A stretch of 64,000 nucleotides of DNA from Edaphochlamys debaryana (lineage: Eukaryota > Chlorophyta > Chlorophyceae > Chlamydomonadales). The stretch is taken from assembly GCA_016858145.1 (NCBI GenBank), contig JAEHOE010000120.1:248001-312000 (forward strand), written 5' to 3'. A program made the position numbers and the translations under genes. This document shows positions 1 through 7,062 of the stretch, one piece after another; position 1 is the stretch's first letter; each line of letters begins with the position of its first letter. The notes below the pieces were generated by a model. That model was not told the origin of the DNA and made no database searches. It was given only the letters and a program-made list of their open reading frames with translations.

Positions 1-12
1 TTGTAGATCATC

Positions 13-525
13 TTATAGCCCTGCTCGCTCAACGTGCTCAACTGCGACCCGCGCTTCTTCGGGTCGACTAAAGCACCGATCTTGTGGCGGTCCGTCTGCG
101 ACTGCTGCGACTCCGACTCCGACTCCGACTCCCGACTCCGATGCGATGTAGACATACTCCCGGGCGATCTCTTCCTCCTTGCGGGCGAGGTCTTCGAGGA
201 GGCTTTGGACTCTGGACTCGAGTTTGGCGGCTCTGCGGTGAGCGTACCCTAGATAGGTCTCCTCCATCGTGACGCAATACTGCTGAACTCGTTCAGCTTT
301 TGCGTTGTTTGCGGCAATGCACAGGAGCTTGAAGCCGTTGAGTGTCAGGAACATGTCGTCTTTTCCGAGCTCTGAGTAGTGCACGTTGCCCTTCAGATGT
401 GCACGCGCGAGAAGGACAACGGTATCCCGGCTGCGTGTGTAGCCGAGCCAGCCAATGACATCGTCAAGGTTGACCACAAAATCTCTTTTGGTGTCATGTC
501 CAATGTAGGCCGCGAAGGCATCCAC
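13..525 (-). pseudogene. MSV199-domain viral protein, frame-broken
   Basis: The reading frame carries an MSV199-type domain, a putative DNA-binding domain found with KilA-N/Bro proteins in large DNA viruses. The recognisable stretch runs from FVDAFAAYIGHDTKRDF through the WLGY segment to the FKLLC and MEETYLG segments (about residues 1-95), followed by a short coiled-coil-like part. The frame has no ATG before the domain: it opens at a GTG, and an ATG lies just upstream in another frame (MRRADN). Downstream, at a GACTCC hexanucleotide run (about 109-131), the frame turns into Gly-Val repeats. The viral C-terminus (a DPKKRGSQL segment followed by GYKMIY) is readable only in a different frame running off the left edge. 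At least two frame breaks therefore exist. A decayed second copy lies at 6769-7062. Confidence 0.75.
106..135. repeat. GACTCC hexanucleotide microsatellite inside the MSV199 gene
   Basis: Four to five copies of a 6-bp unit (gactcc/ctccga). Read in the frame of the true C-terminus it gives Ser-Glu repeats followed by QQSQ. Read in the frame of the MSV199 domain it gives Gly-Val repeats. The reading frame changes here. Confidence 0.85.
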
Positions 526-592
526 GAAGCGGCGCTCCTCATCTGTTGTCAGCCCTTCTCATAGTAATGCTCCGAGATCTCCTATCTCCGCA

Positions 593-754
593 AGTCCAGG
601 TCCAGATCCAGGTCCAGGTCCAGGTCCAGGTCCAGGTCCAGGTCCAGGTCCAGGTCCAGGTCCAGGTCCAGGTCCAGGTCCAGGTCCAGGTCCAGGTCCA
701 GGTCCAGGTCCAGGTCCAGGTCCAGGTCCAGGTCCAGGTCCAGGTCCAGGTCCA
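593..754. repeat. (GGTCCA)n microsatellite, about 26 units
   Basis: A nearly perfect hexanucleotide array with one variant unit near its left end (agatcc). It lies between the divergently oriented MSV199 gene and the primase. All frames stay open (Val-Gln, Gly-Pro, Trp-Thr), so the open frames across it are not evidence of genes. Smaller arrays follow: a ttcatg run near 818-834 and a gagtcc run near 846-866. Confidence 0.97.
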
Positions 755-986
755 CTTACAGACGTCATTTGCATTGCATGCAACAAAACGCAAAGTGAAG
801 AAGTGCTCTGGCTTTATGTTCATGTTCATGTTCAACAAGTCAACGAGTCCGAGTCCCCGAGTCCGACGATGCTGAGTGGGTTCTTCAGAGCAGCATGCCC
901 CCCTGCTTATGACCTGGTTTGCTTCTCGCTCCTCGTGACATAGAGAAATAAAGTCGCGCTGAAAAGTCGCGCTGAACGCCAAGGCA
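755..986. other. spacer upstream of the primase
   Basis: No gene is seen. The spacer holds short hexanucleotide runs and the 5' flank of the primase ATG at 987, with two near-identical 'aaagtcgcgctgaa' segments directly in tandem (951-976). Confidence 0.6.
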
Positions 987-2642
987 ATGTACTTTGTGCA
1001 CACCTGGAAGATCCGGCGAAATGGCCGGGAGCTCAAGGAGTTCTGCGTGTCCACCGTAGACGCCGCGGGACCCTACACGTGCGAGTACCTGTGCGCTGGC
1101 GTCAAAACCAAGGTCTACCTCGATGCGGATGACTATGTCGAGCTCACTGGCAGTAGTATCGAAGAGGACAGGGGCAGGCTCGCTGATGTCCTTAAGGTGT
1201 TTGAGGATGAAGTCAACCGCCGAGCTCAGAAAATTTTATCTGTGCTCCACGTCATCAATCCCGAGGCCACCATGAACTTTGCTCGGCGTGAGAGGCCCCT
1301 CAACTCCGTGTCCGCGTCAGCGTCCTACAAGTACAAGTACAAGTACAAGTACAAGTACAAGCTCTCCATGCGCGTGTACTACTCGGGTGTCCGCATCTCC
1401 TATGTGGACATCCAGCGCTTCCTGTTGACAGGACCGTTTGAGGGTGTCTTCTGTGGAGATGACCTCTTTGACAAGACCGTGTACAAGCCGACCGATCAGC
1501 TCCTGGGCATGGTCGGCTGCAAGAAGTCCCCGGAGGACCCGAGCGTCCTCCGCCCGGAACCGGGGTCATCACAGGACGCCACGGACTACATTGTGCAAAT
1601 CGTGGACCCCGAGTGGCCTCTCGTGCCTAAGGAGCTGATCGATGAGCTCCTCATCGTCGAGCCTGCGTCATCTGCGGAAACGTCAGCAACAGCGACTGCG
1701 ACAGCGACAACGACAACGACAACAAGCATCAAAGAGCATCAAAGACCCGACCTCGAGGAGACCCTGGGCCTACTCCGGTGCTTGAAGGAGAGCACCGCGA
1801 CCGATTGGAGCAAGTGGCTGCGCGTGGCCACGTATCTCAAGGCCACCTACGGCGCCGACAACGAGGCGGCCTTTGATGCATTTGTGGACTTCTCGCGCCT
1901 CACGCCAGACAAGTTCAAGAGTCCCAACGACTGCAGGGAGCTCTGGGACTCTCTGGAGACCGAGGCAAAGGAGTCCTCCGTGAAGCGCCTCCTGACCTTG
2001 GGCACGCTGTGCATGTACGCCAAGGAGGACGACCCCGAGGCCTACCTGCGGTGGCGCCAAGAGATCAGGCTGAGGGCGTCAAGGGACAGCGGAGTCATCC
2101 AAAAAATCCCGGTGGATGACAGAGTTTGCGGTATCGCCGCATCGATCCTGCACACGATGACGATGACGAGTCACGAGGTCACGGTGATTGATGCCAGCTT
2201 CAACGCTTCAACGCGCAGCATGACCATAAGATGCAGCCACGACTACGAGATGCGGCTCGACATGGAAAAGTTATTCGTGGAGCTCCGCATGAAGAATCAG
2301 GACGATCAGGACGTGGACATCATGAAGCGCTATCTGCATGCTGATGAGGCGTCCGCGATCAAGGTCAGCGCTCTCAAGCTCATTAACCTGCACCGCGGCA
2401 TTTCCGTCAAGCAAGACTGGCACGTCATGCGCCCGGACGACGCAGAGGTGGCGTTCCACCCCAAGGACAAAAACACACACGTCTCGATCAAGCTCTACAA
2501 CGTCGACTCCCCCGGTCATGAGTCCGCATGCGTCGAGCACGGGCACCAGGTCACCACCCTGAAGGCAAAGGACCTCAAGGCCCTGGTGCAGACCTACCAC
2601 GGCGCACTCAACGACATCCGTGGCTCAACCTTCACACCTTGA
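987..2642 (+). CDS. viral archaeo-eukaryotic primase with PriCT-2 domain
   Basis: The 551-residue frame starts at an ATG and is intronless. Residues about 1-230 resemble the AEP primase part of NCLDV D5-like primase-helicases: VYLDADDY at about 42-49 is the acidic metal-binding motif, and the VYKPTDQLLGMVGCKK segment matches the conserved region before the domain end. Residues about 257-350 (DWSKWLRVATYLK ... ELWDSLE ... TLGTLCMYA) match PriCT-2. The C-terminal 180 residues are not recognised. It would prime viral DNA replication together with the helicase that follows. Two in-frame repeats interrupt it: Tyr-Lys at 1326-1361 and Ala/Thr at 1686-1725. The region after the Tyr-Lys run, where related primases have a catalytic His, reads LSMRVYY without a His. 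The frame ends at 2642 while the helicase is already open in another frame, whereas relatives usually form one polypeptide. Confidence 0.85.
   Translation: MYFVHTWKIRRNGRELKEFCVSTVDAAGPYTCEYLCAGVKTKVYLDADDYVELTGSSIEEDRGRLADVLKVFEDEVNRRAQKILSVLHVINPEATMNFARRERPLNSVSASASYKYKYKYKYKYKLSMRVYYSGVRISYVDIQRFLLTGPFEGVFCGDDLFDKTVYKPTDQLLGMVGCKKSPEDPSVLRPEPGSSQDATDYIVQIVDPEWPLVPKELIDELLIVEPASSAETSATATATATTTTTTSIKEHQRPDLEETLGLLRCLKESTATDWSKWLRVATYLKATYGADNEAAFDAFVDFSRLTPDKFKSPNDCRELWDSLETEAKESSVKRLLTLGTLCMYAKEDDPEAYLRWRQEIRLRASRDSGVIQKIPVDDRVCGIAASILHTMTMTSHEVTVIDASFNASTRSMTIRCSHDYEMRLDMEKLFVELRMKNQDDQDVDIMKRYLHADEASAIKVSALKLINLHRGISVKQDWHVMRPDDAEVAFHPKDKNTHVSIKLYNVDSPGHESACVEHGHQVTTLKAKDLKALVQTYHGALNDIRGSTFTP
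1326..1361. repeat. (TACAAG)n in-frame repeat in primase
   Basis: About six 6-bp units encode Tyr-Lys dipeptides inside the primase domain. The repeat is a multiple of three, so length changes would not break the frame. Confidence 0.95.
1686..1725. repeat. Ala/Thr-coding short repeat in primase
   Basis: Alternating acagcg and acaacg units encode an Ala-Thr then poly-Thr linker just before the PriCT-2 domain. Confidence 0.85.
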
Positions 2643-4132
2643 ATCTCAACTTCAACATTGGTGATGTCAACATACACAACGTCAACATCATCAACAATTC
2701 AGGACCAGGCACTCTCGAGGACGCTCCACGGAAGAACGACGAGGAGCTCGCGTGCATGGCTCTACCTCTCTGTCAAAACATGCGCTTCTCCCCAGACAGC
2801 AAGTCTTCAAACTGCAACGGGATCTACCTATGCGACATGGAGACCAACGTCTGGAAGCAGTGCCATAATGTGGCCATCGAGCAGAGGGTCGTCAACTTCT
2901 TCAAGTCCAGTGTCGACAGCAATAACCTATCCAAGCAGGACCTGCAGCACGTCCTCTCGCTCCGTGGGCGCGCCGACATGGTTCACATCCTGGCAGGCAA
3001 GTGTCTGGAGCAAGGCTTCAGCGATAAGCTCGACGCCACCCTCGACATCTTCGCCGTGGACAACGGCTCCTTTGACTTTAGTGGCTACAGGTCACCGGGT
3101 GAGTTCCGTCCCATCACTGCAACGGACTACGTCAAGACCACTGCAGGCTGGTCCTACAGCAAGACCGCGGCTCTCGAACACCGCGCCGACATTGAGGCCT
3201 TCCTGGCCAAGGTCCTCCCCGTGCCCGAAGAGCGACGCGTCGTCCTAGCCTACGTCGCTCAGCTCCTTTCGGGAAAGAGGACCGTCAAGAAGTTCCTTGC
3301 GTTCACGGACCGCCGGGCGGGCAACAACGGCAAGAGCACGCTGCTCCAGCTCCTGGGGCAGTTCTTCGGGGCCTACACCGAGATCAACACCAAGTTCGTG
3401 TGCAAGGGTTCATTCGATCGCGACAGGGACTCCCACGATGCGGGGCTCAAGAGCCTCCGCTGCAAGCGCTTCCTGGTCGCCGAAGAGCTCAAACACAACA
3501 TGACGCTCGACGAGGCGCTGCTCAAGCGCCTGACCGGCGGGGCGGGTGTCCACATCACGGGCCGGCGCTGCGGCTCATCGGAGCGCTTCACGTTTGAGTG
3601 GCAGGCCGGCATCGCGCTGGTCTTCAACGAGGGTGACTGCCCTCAATTCGACGCCGGAGACACCGCGTTCATGAACCGGATGATCGTCGCCCCCATGAGG
3701 TCAAAGTTCGTACCCGCCGACGTCCTTGAGGCCAGCAAGGACGCCTCTGGACTCGAGGAGTTCACGTTCGCCGCCGACCCGGGCATTAATAACCTGTTCT
3801 CTCTCTGGTGCCCGGCATTGGCGGACATCCTGGTCAAGCACTACACCGGCACGCAGCACTCTCTCTTTGAGATGCTGCCGCGTGACATGGCATCCTGGAG
3901 GCAATCGGTGTCAGGAACAAGCAACCCGTACGCGGGGCTGCTCGAGGACACCGTTCGGGTGACTGCAGACCACAACGACTCCTTCTTGATCGCGGACCTC
4001 AAGGAGCGACTCAACATCACCGACCAGACGTTCTCCAAGATGGCCGAGGCTTACTTCACGATGGTCCCGGGCGTCAAGGTGCAGAGGGGCAACGCGCATC
4101 GGGGTCTCGTTAAGGGGGCGCTGATCGTCTGA
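2528..4132 (+). CDS. viral D5-type SF3 helicase
   Basis: The frame encodes a superfamily-3 helicase of the poxvirus-D5/NCLDV type. The Walker A loop GNNGKS is at residues about 265-270, Walker B is RFLVAEEL about 50 residues later, and motif C lies around LVFNEGDCPQFD followed by FMNRMIV. The N-terminal part (MRFSPDS ... IYLCDMETNVWKQC) matches the D5-N region. The last 72 residues form a small helical, winged-helix-like tail. It would unwind DNA at the viral fork as a ring hexamer. The first 40 residues overlap the primase in another frame and look like shadow translation, so true helicase homology begins near the Asn-rich segment (about 2640-2700). The first downstream in-frame ATG is at about 2756. 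The helicase was probably fused to the primase and separated by one frameshift. The final 217 bases are duplicated at 5222-5437. Confidence 0.9.
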   Translation: MRRARAPGHHPEGKGPQGPGADLPRRTQRHPWLNLHTLNLNFNIGDVNIHNVNIINNSGPGTLEDAPRKNDEELACMALPLCQNMRFSPDSKSSNCNGIYLCDMETNVWKQCHNVAIEQRVVNFFKSSVDSNNLSKQDLQHVLSLRGRADMVHILAGKCLEQGFSDKLDATLDIFAVDNGSFDFSGYRSPGEFRPITATDYVKTTAGWSYSKTAALEHRADIEAFLAKVLPVPEERRVVLAYVAQLLSGKRTVKKFLAFTDRRAGNNGKSTLLQLLGQFFGAYTEINTKFVCKGSFDRDRDSHDAGLKSLRCKRFLVAEELKHNMTLDEALLKRLTGGAGVHITGRRCGSSERFTFEWQAGIALVFNEGDCPQFDAGDTAFMNRMIVAPMRSKFVPADVLEASKDASGLEEFTFAADPGINNLFSLWCPALADILVKHYTGTQHSLFEMLPRDMASWRQSVSGTSNPYAGLLEDTVRVTADHNDSFLIADLKERLNITDQTFSKMAEAYFTMVPGVKVQRGNAHRGLVKGALIV

Positions 4133-4170
4133 TAGGTTTTTAGTTTTTGACCAGAAGAGTCGCTCACCAT

Positions 4171-4180
4171 GTATATAAGG
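4171..4180 (+). promoter_or_regulatory. TATA box (gtatataagg) of the 4225 gene
   Basis: The TATATAAG element lies 46-54 bases before the ATG at 4225. It sits inside the upstream extension of the open frame, which is why the ATG at 4225 rather than the first in-frame ATG at 4147 is taken as the start. Confidence 0.6.
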
Positions 4181-4224
4181 GTCCGCGCTTCATAGAGACA
4201 CATGTCGTCACCTTGTCATTCATC

Positions 4225-4512
4225 ATGGATTCCCGTGTGCGACCTCTGAAGACCACCATGTCCGTCAAGCGTTTTGAGGCCATTAAGAACAACATGCGTG
4301 TGCGGGGCTATACTGAGGAACAGGTTGCGGAGGTTGCGGCCATCATTTGTGAACACATGAAGTACGATCCGGATGATAAGGCCCTCATCGACTACCAACG
4401 GGAGTGGGTGCAGCGAAAGGCAAGAGAGCTTGGAGTCAGCACCTATGTTGCTGCAGGACACAAGCTCAAAACTGGGAAGGGCCGTGTGACGCGATCTGAG
4501 CATGTCAAGTGA
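4225..4512 (+). CDS. small basic viral protein of unknown function
   Basis: A 95-residue frame starting MDSRVRPLK and ending VTRSEHVK. It is rich in Lys/Arg and predicted helical, with no Cys motif, membrane segment or signal peptide. The middle (YTEEQVAEVAAIICEHM) looks amphipathic. It is intact, unlike most of its neighbours, and has its own TATA box. It lies between the helicase and the Bro-N gene in the same direction. I do not recognise the family; a small DNA-binding or regulatory protein is only a guess. Confidence 0.6.
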   Translation: MDSRVRPLKTTMSVKRFEAIKNNMRVRGYTEEQVAEVAAIICEHMKYDPDDKALIDYQREWVQRKARELGVSTYVAAGHKLKTGKGRVTRSEHVK

Positions 4513-4640
4513 CACCACAGAAGCTTTGACTGCTGCTAGTATCTGCTAGTTACACCCTTGTTGTGTCAGTACTATCGACACCCTTGGTGATCAATGGAAC
4601 TGACATAACAGAGTACCAACTTAGCAGAGATAAGTCGTGG

Positions 4641-4650
4641 AATATATAGT
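4641..4650 (+). promoter_or_regulatory. TATA box (aatatatagt) of the Bro-N gene
   Basis: The TATATA element is centred about 17 bases before the ATG at 4663. Two neighbouring same-strand genes thus carry close upstream TATA elements, which suggests viral-type, individually transcribed genes. Confidence 0.55.
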
Positions 4651-4662
4651 CGTGGAGCAACG

Positions 4663-4995
4663 ATGGAGGTTGCAAAGCTCTTTCAGAATGCTGCAACAGC
4701 AACCAACCTGACTGTAAACATCAAGGGCACACAGGAAGAGCCGCTGTTCCAGGCCAACCAGATTGGACGGCTGCTGGGAATTGCAAACATCCGTGAAAGC
4801 ATCAAGGACTTTGATGATGATGAGGTTCGTGTCAGTACTACTGACACGAATGCGGGGGTTCGAAGCGCAACCTACCTCACCGAGCTGGGCCTCTACCGCC
4901 TCCTGGACCCAAAAAAGCGGGAGGCGCAGCTGGCGATGGGGTCAGCCCAAGGTGTCCGCGTCATCTATGAGCGCGAGACCATGAACGCCAATTGA
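4663..4995 (+). CDS. Bro-N domain protein (N-terminal part)
   Basis: The 110-residue frame is a Bro-N domain, the DNA-binding N-terminal domain of baculovirus-repeated-ORF-like proteins common in large DNA viruses and phages. Visible landmarks are PLFQANQIGRLLGIANI, the ESIKDFDDDEV block, and TYLTELGLYRLLDPKKR. The frame stops at 4993-4995, shortly after ERETMNAN. Moving one base over, the reading continues without a stop from about 4985 into a helical segment and then a helicase-tail domain up to 5437, so the gene very probably once encoded a longer two-domain protein. The LLDPKKR segment echoes the out-of-frame C-terminus of the MSV199 gene at the left edge (DPKKRGSQL). Start chosen at the ATG behind the TATA box. 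Confidence 0.85.
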   Translation: MEVAKLFQNAATATNLTVNIKGTQEEPLFQANQIGRLLGIANIRESIKDFDDDEVRVSTTDTNAGVRSATYLTELGLYRLLDPKKREAQLAMGSAQGVRVIYERETMNAN

Positions 4996-5437
4996 GGACA
5001 TAGCGCTGGCCACTCTGAAGAGATACCACTATGTTTGTGAGCACTACAGCTGTCGAGTGGAGCACACCATTGATGTCCTGGACATTGCAACCACTGTCGT
5101 TGACACGCTCGCCTCATCATATGAGGAGATACATCGCAATGAGCTCCTTGACAAACTCATGGACAAGCTTGCTGCTCTGTACCATGGGGGCGAGTCACAA
5201 CATTCGTCTTACACTCCCAAGGCAAGCAACCCGTACGCAGCGCTGCTCAAGGACGCCGTTCGGGTGACTGCAGACCACAACGACTCCTTCTTGATCGCGG
5301 ACCTCAAGGAGCGACTCAACATCACCGACCGGACGTTCTCCAAGATGGCCGAGGCTTACTTCGCGATGGTCCCGGGTGTCAAGGTGCAGAGGAGCAACAC
5401 GCATCAGGGTCTCGTGAAGGGGGCGCTGATCGCCTGA
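4985..5437 (+). pseudogene. frame-shifted continuation: helical linker plus D5 tail domain
   Basis: This frame reads PIEDIALATLKRYHYVCEHY, then a long helical segment (DTLASSYEEIHRNELLDKL), and then from about 5222 a copy of the C-terminal domain of the D5 helicase (NPYAALLKDAVRVTADHND to the stop). No ATG begins it; it follows Bro-N by one base shift. The helicase-tail part is about 94% identical in DNA to 3916-4132 by eye, far closer than separate evolution would leave it, so it is a recent duplication or gene conversion. A programmed frameshift is possible but no slippery site is obvious. Confidence 0.75.
5222..5437 (+). repeat. duplicate of helicase 3' end (3916-4132)
   Basis: About 216 bases aligned without gaps to the end of the D5 helicase gene, with roughly a dozen substitutions including the shared stop codon position. 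It is attached to a Bro-N gene instead of a helicase. Confidence 0.9.
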
Positions 5438-5466
5438 AATTTGGATGAGCTCCTGCCATCGTTTCC

Positions 5467-5520
5467 GTGACAAGTCAAGTGACACGAAGTGACACAAAAT
5501 GACACCAAGTGTGTCACTCG
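5467..5520. repeat. cluster of GTGACAC/GTGTCAC motifs
   Basis: Within 54 bases there are three direct tgacac boxes (gtgacacgaagtgacacaaa ...) and an inverted gtgtcac, giving a local dyad. The same box recurs at 5601, 5694-5708 and 5795-5835. It may be an operator or replication-related iteron of the virus; only the repetition is seen. Confidence 0.7.
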
Positions 5521-5598
5521 GGCAATTTGATGTCAATGACTGAACACAGTAATGTTTTTGCGTGATATGATGTCTGGAGGGGTATCTTTCAGTAATGT

Positions 5599-5712
5599 GT
5601 GACACGAGTGACAAAAAAAGGGGGGGGTACCAAGAATTGAAAAATTCAATTGACATGTAAATACAAACCATTGGTACCCCCCCCCCCCAATTTTCGTGTC
5701 ACTCGTGTCATG
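5599..5712. repeat. long inverted repeat with GGTACC core flanks
   Basis: The left arm (5599-5633) reads tgtgacacgagtgaca, an A-run, a G-run and taccaa. The right arm (5671-5712) is its reverse complement (ttggtac, C-run, tttt, cgtgtcactcgtgtca). A smaller palindrome (aattgaaaaattcaatt) lies in the loop. It could act as a transcription terminator or a replication hairpin; neither is shown. Confidence 0.85.
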
Positions 5713-5893
5713 CAGCACTGTATGCGGTGTCCAGGAACACAGCAAATCGTGGGTGCAACACTGTTTTCAGTAATGCATGCAGAATGTTCCCCGTGACACG
5801 ACTTGTGTCACATCATGGCACGCTTCGTGTCACCCGACCATGTCAGGCGAAAGGGCGGTCCCTGATAACCGAGAACACAGCTCTTTGTTTTGC

Positions 5894-6169
5894 AGCGTAT
5901 CTCCAGAGCATGACACACGCAAGGACGCAGTGACGCAGAGCGCGGACGACGTCGTCCTCCTTGCTGACCTCAAGCAGATGTACTACGACGACGTAGCGCA
6001 GTATGACGCCAATGTCAAGCGGAAGCAGTGGGTGCAGCTCGCGGCGGCGTTTTTCAGCACTCTCGACGGTGTCCGGGTCCGCTCCGAGGATAAGATCGCT
6101 TGCAACGCGGGACAGACACGCCGCAGCGTCCGCAACATCGTGTTTGGGGTCCGAGTTGTAGGAGGCTGA
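5894..6169 (+). pseudogene. diverged third copy of the helicase-tail domain
   Basis: The open frame contains HDTRKDAV, then SADDVVLLADLKQMYYDDVA, then a Trp-containing helix (KQWVQLAAAFFSTLDGVRV). It follows the same order as the D5 tail (KDAVRVTADHND, FLIADLKERL, FSKMAEAYF, VPGVKVQ) but is far more diverged. It has a 10-residue insertion and no start codon of its own in a convincing context. I read it as the C-terminal remnant of another viral gene using this domain, ending at the TGA at 6167. Confidence 0.6.
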
Positions 6170-6325
6170 GCTGTTGTTCGTGATGGTCTCTGACTGTTCA
6201 CAGTTGGCACGTTTCCGGGGCTTCTGTCCACATTTTAGTGTGGACACGATGAGCCATCAAGTGAAGCACTGAAAACAGTGCATGACCTGGTGCGGCGATG
6301 GTTGTTTCTCAGACCTCTACAGTCT
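6170..6325. other. viral spacer without a gene
   Basis: No coding sequence is seen. The spacer contains two 'tgtccacatt' type boxes (6226 and 6328 regions) that recur around the next hairpin. Confidence 0.5.
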
Positions 6326-6463
6326 TCTGTCCACATTGGCACATTTCAAGTAGGGGGGGGGTACCAAAAATAAAAAATGAGAGAGTGTGTGTTGGCAAAT
6401 GAGTTTGGTACCCCTCCGGCCTGTTGTCCACATTTTGGGGGGAGGGGTCCCCCCCCCTTAGAC
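6326..6463. repeat. second GGTACC-centred inverted repeat with G/C runs
   Basis: The left side has tgtccacattggcac and a G-run ending gtaccaaa (about 6350-6367). The right side has tttggtacccc (6403-6414) followed by ttgtccacatttt. A further G-run/C-run dyad (ggggaggggtcccccc) lies at about 6437-6463. The design matches the hairpin at 5599-5712: a G-run leading into GTACCAA facing TTGGTACC and a C-run. Confidence 0.75.
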
Positions 6464-6566
6464 CCCCATCGACCCTTGAATCAAGAATCAAAGACTGAAA
6501 GCAGTGCAGAGGCCGACTGAAAATCAACAAAAGGCACAAAGGAGAAACACGGGTCCACAATGTGAC

Positions 6567-6644
6567 ACACGCAAGGACTTCATCATTGGCCTGACCCTCA
6601 ACTTTGATCCCACTGTCAACAGATACAACGTCCCAAAGTCCTAG
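6567..6644 (+). pseudogene. small MSV199-like fragment
   Basis: This frame reads TRKDFIIGLTLNFDPTVNR and then a stop at 6642. The phrase KDFII after a His/Thr-Asp context parallels the MSV199 gene (HDTKRDFVVNLDD) and the broken copy at 6769 (KDFIIDLDS). It is too short to be a gene and is read as debris of another MSV199 copy. Confidence 0.4.
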
Positions 6645-6768
6645 CAGAGCGGGCCGCAACTAAGTTGTAACCACATAAAGAACGTGGAGACGCACACACA
6701 GAGATTGTCCATCACCACAACAACAGAGAACACAGAATTGCTCAGCCTGCTAAAGGAAAGCTCACCGG

Positions 6769-7062
6769 CCCAGAGCAGCAGCTCTTTGTGGACAGTTTCA
6801 TGGCATACCTGCAGCATGACACGCTACGCTCAAGGACTTCATCATTGACCTGGACTCGATCTACACCTGGCTGGGGTTCACTCGCAAGGACAATGGCAAG
6901 ACCCTCCTCAAGCGCCATCTGCAGGAGCATGTGCACTTCCGTCCGATCAGGTCCTCCTGACCATCCACGGCTTCAAGCAGCTGTGTATGGCTGCCAATAC
7001 CGAGAAGGCCCGTTGCGTGCGAGACTATTACATCAACATGGAGGAGGTCCTCTTCGACAAAG
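6769..7062 (+). pseudogene. MSV199-domain gene remnant, multiply frameshifted
   Basis: Reading across frames gives LFVDSFMAYLQHDT, KDFIIDLDSIYTWLGFTRKD, TLLKRHLQEHVHF, LTIHGFKQLCMAANTEKAR and DYYINMEEVLFDKG. These follow the left-edge MSV199 gene segment by segment (VDAFAAYIGHD, WLGYTR, LTLNGFKLLCIAANNAKAE, MEETYLG). At least two single-base shifts and a small internal loss separate the pieces, so no continuous product is possible. The orientation is opposite to the left-edge copy. Confidence 0.75.

Noticed and set aside
539..1054. 171-codon reverse frame and 109-codon forward frame over the GGTCCA array
   Set aside because: They consist mostly of dipeptides translated from a microsatellite.
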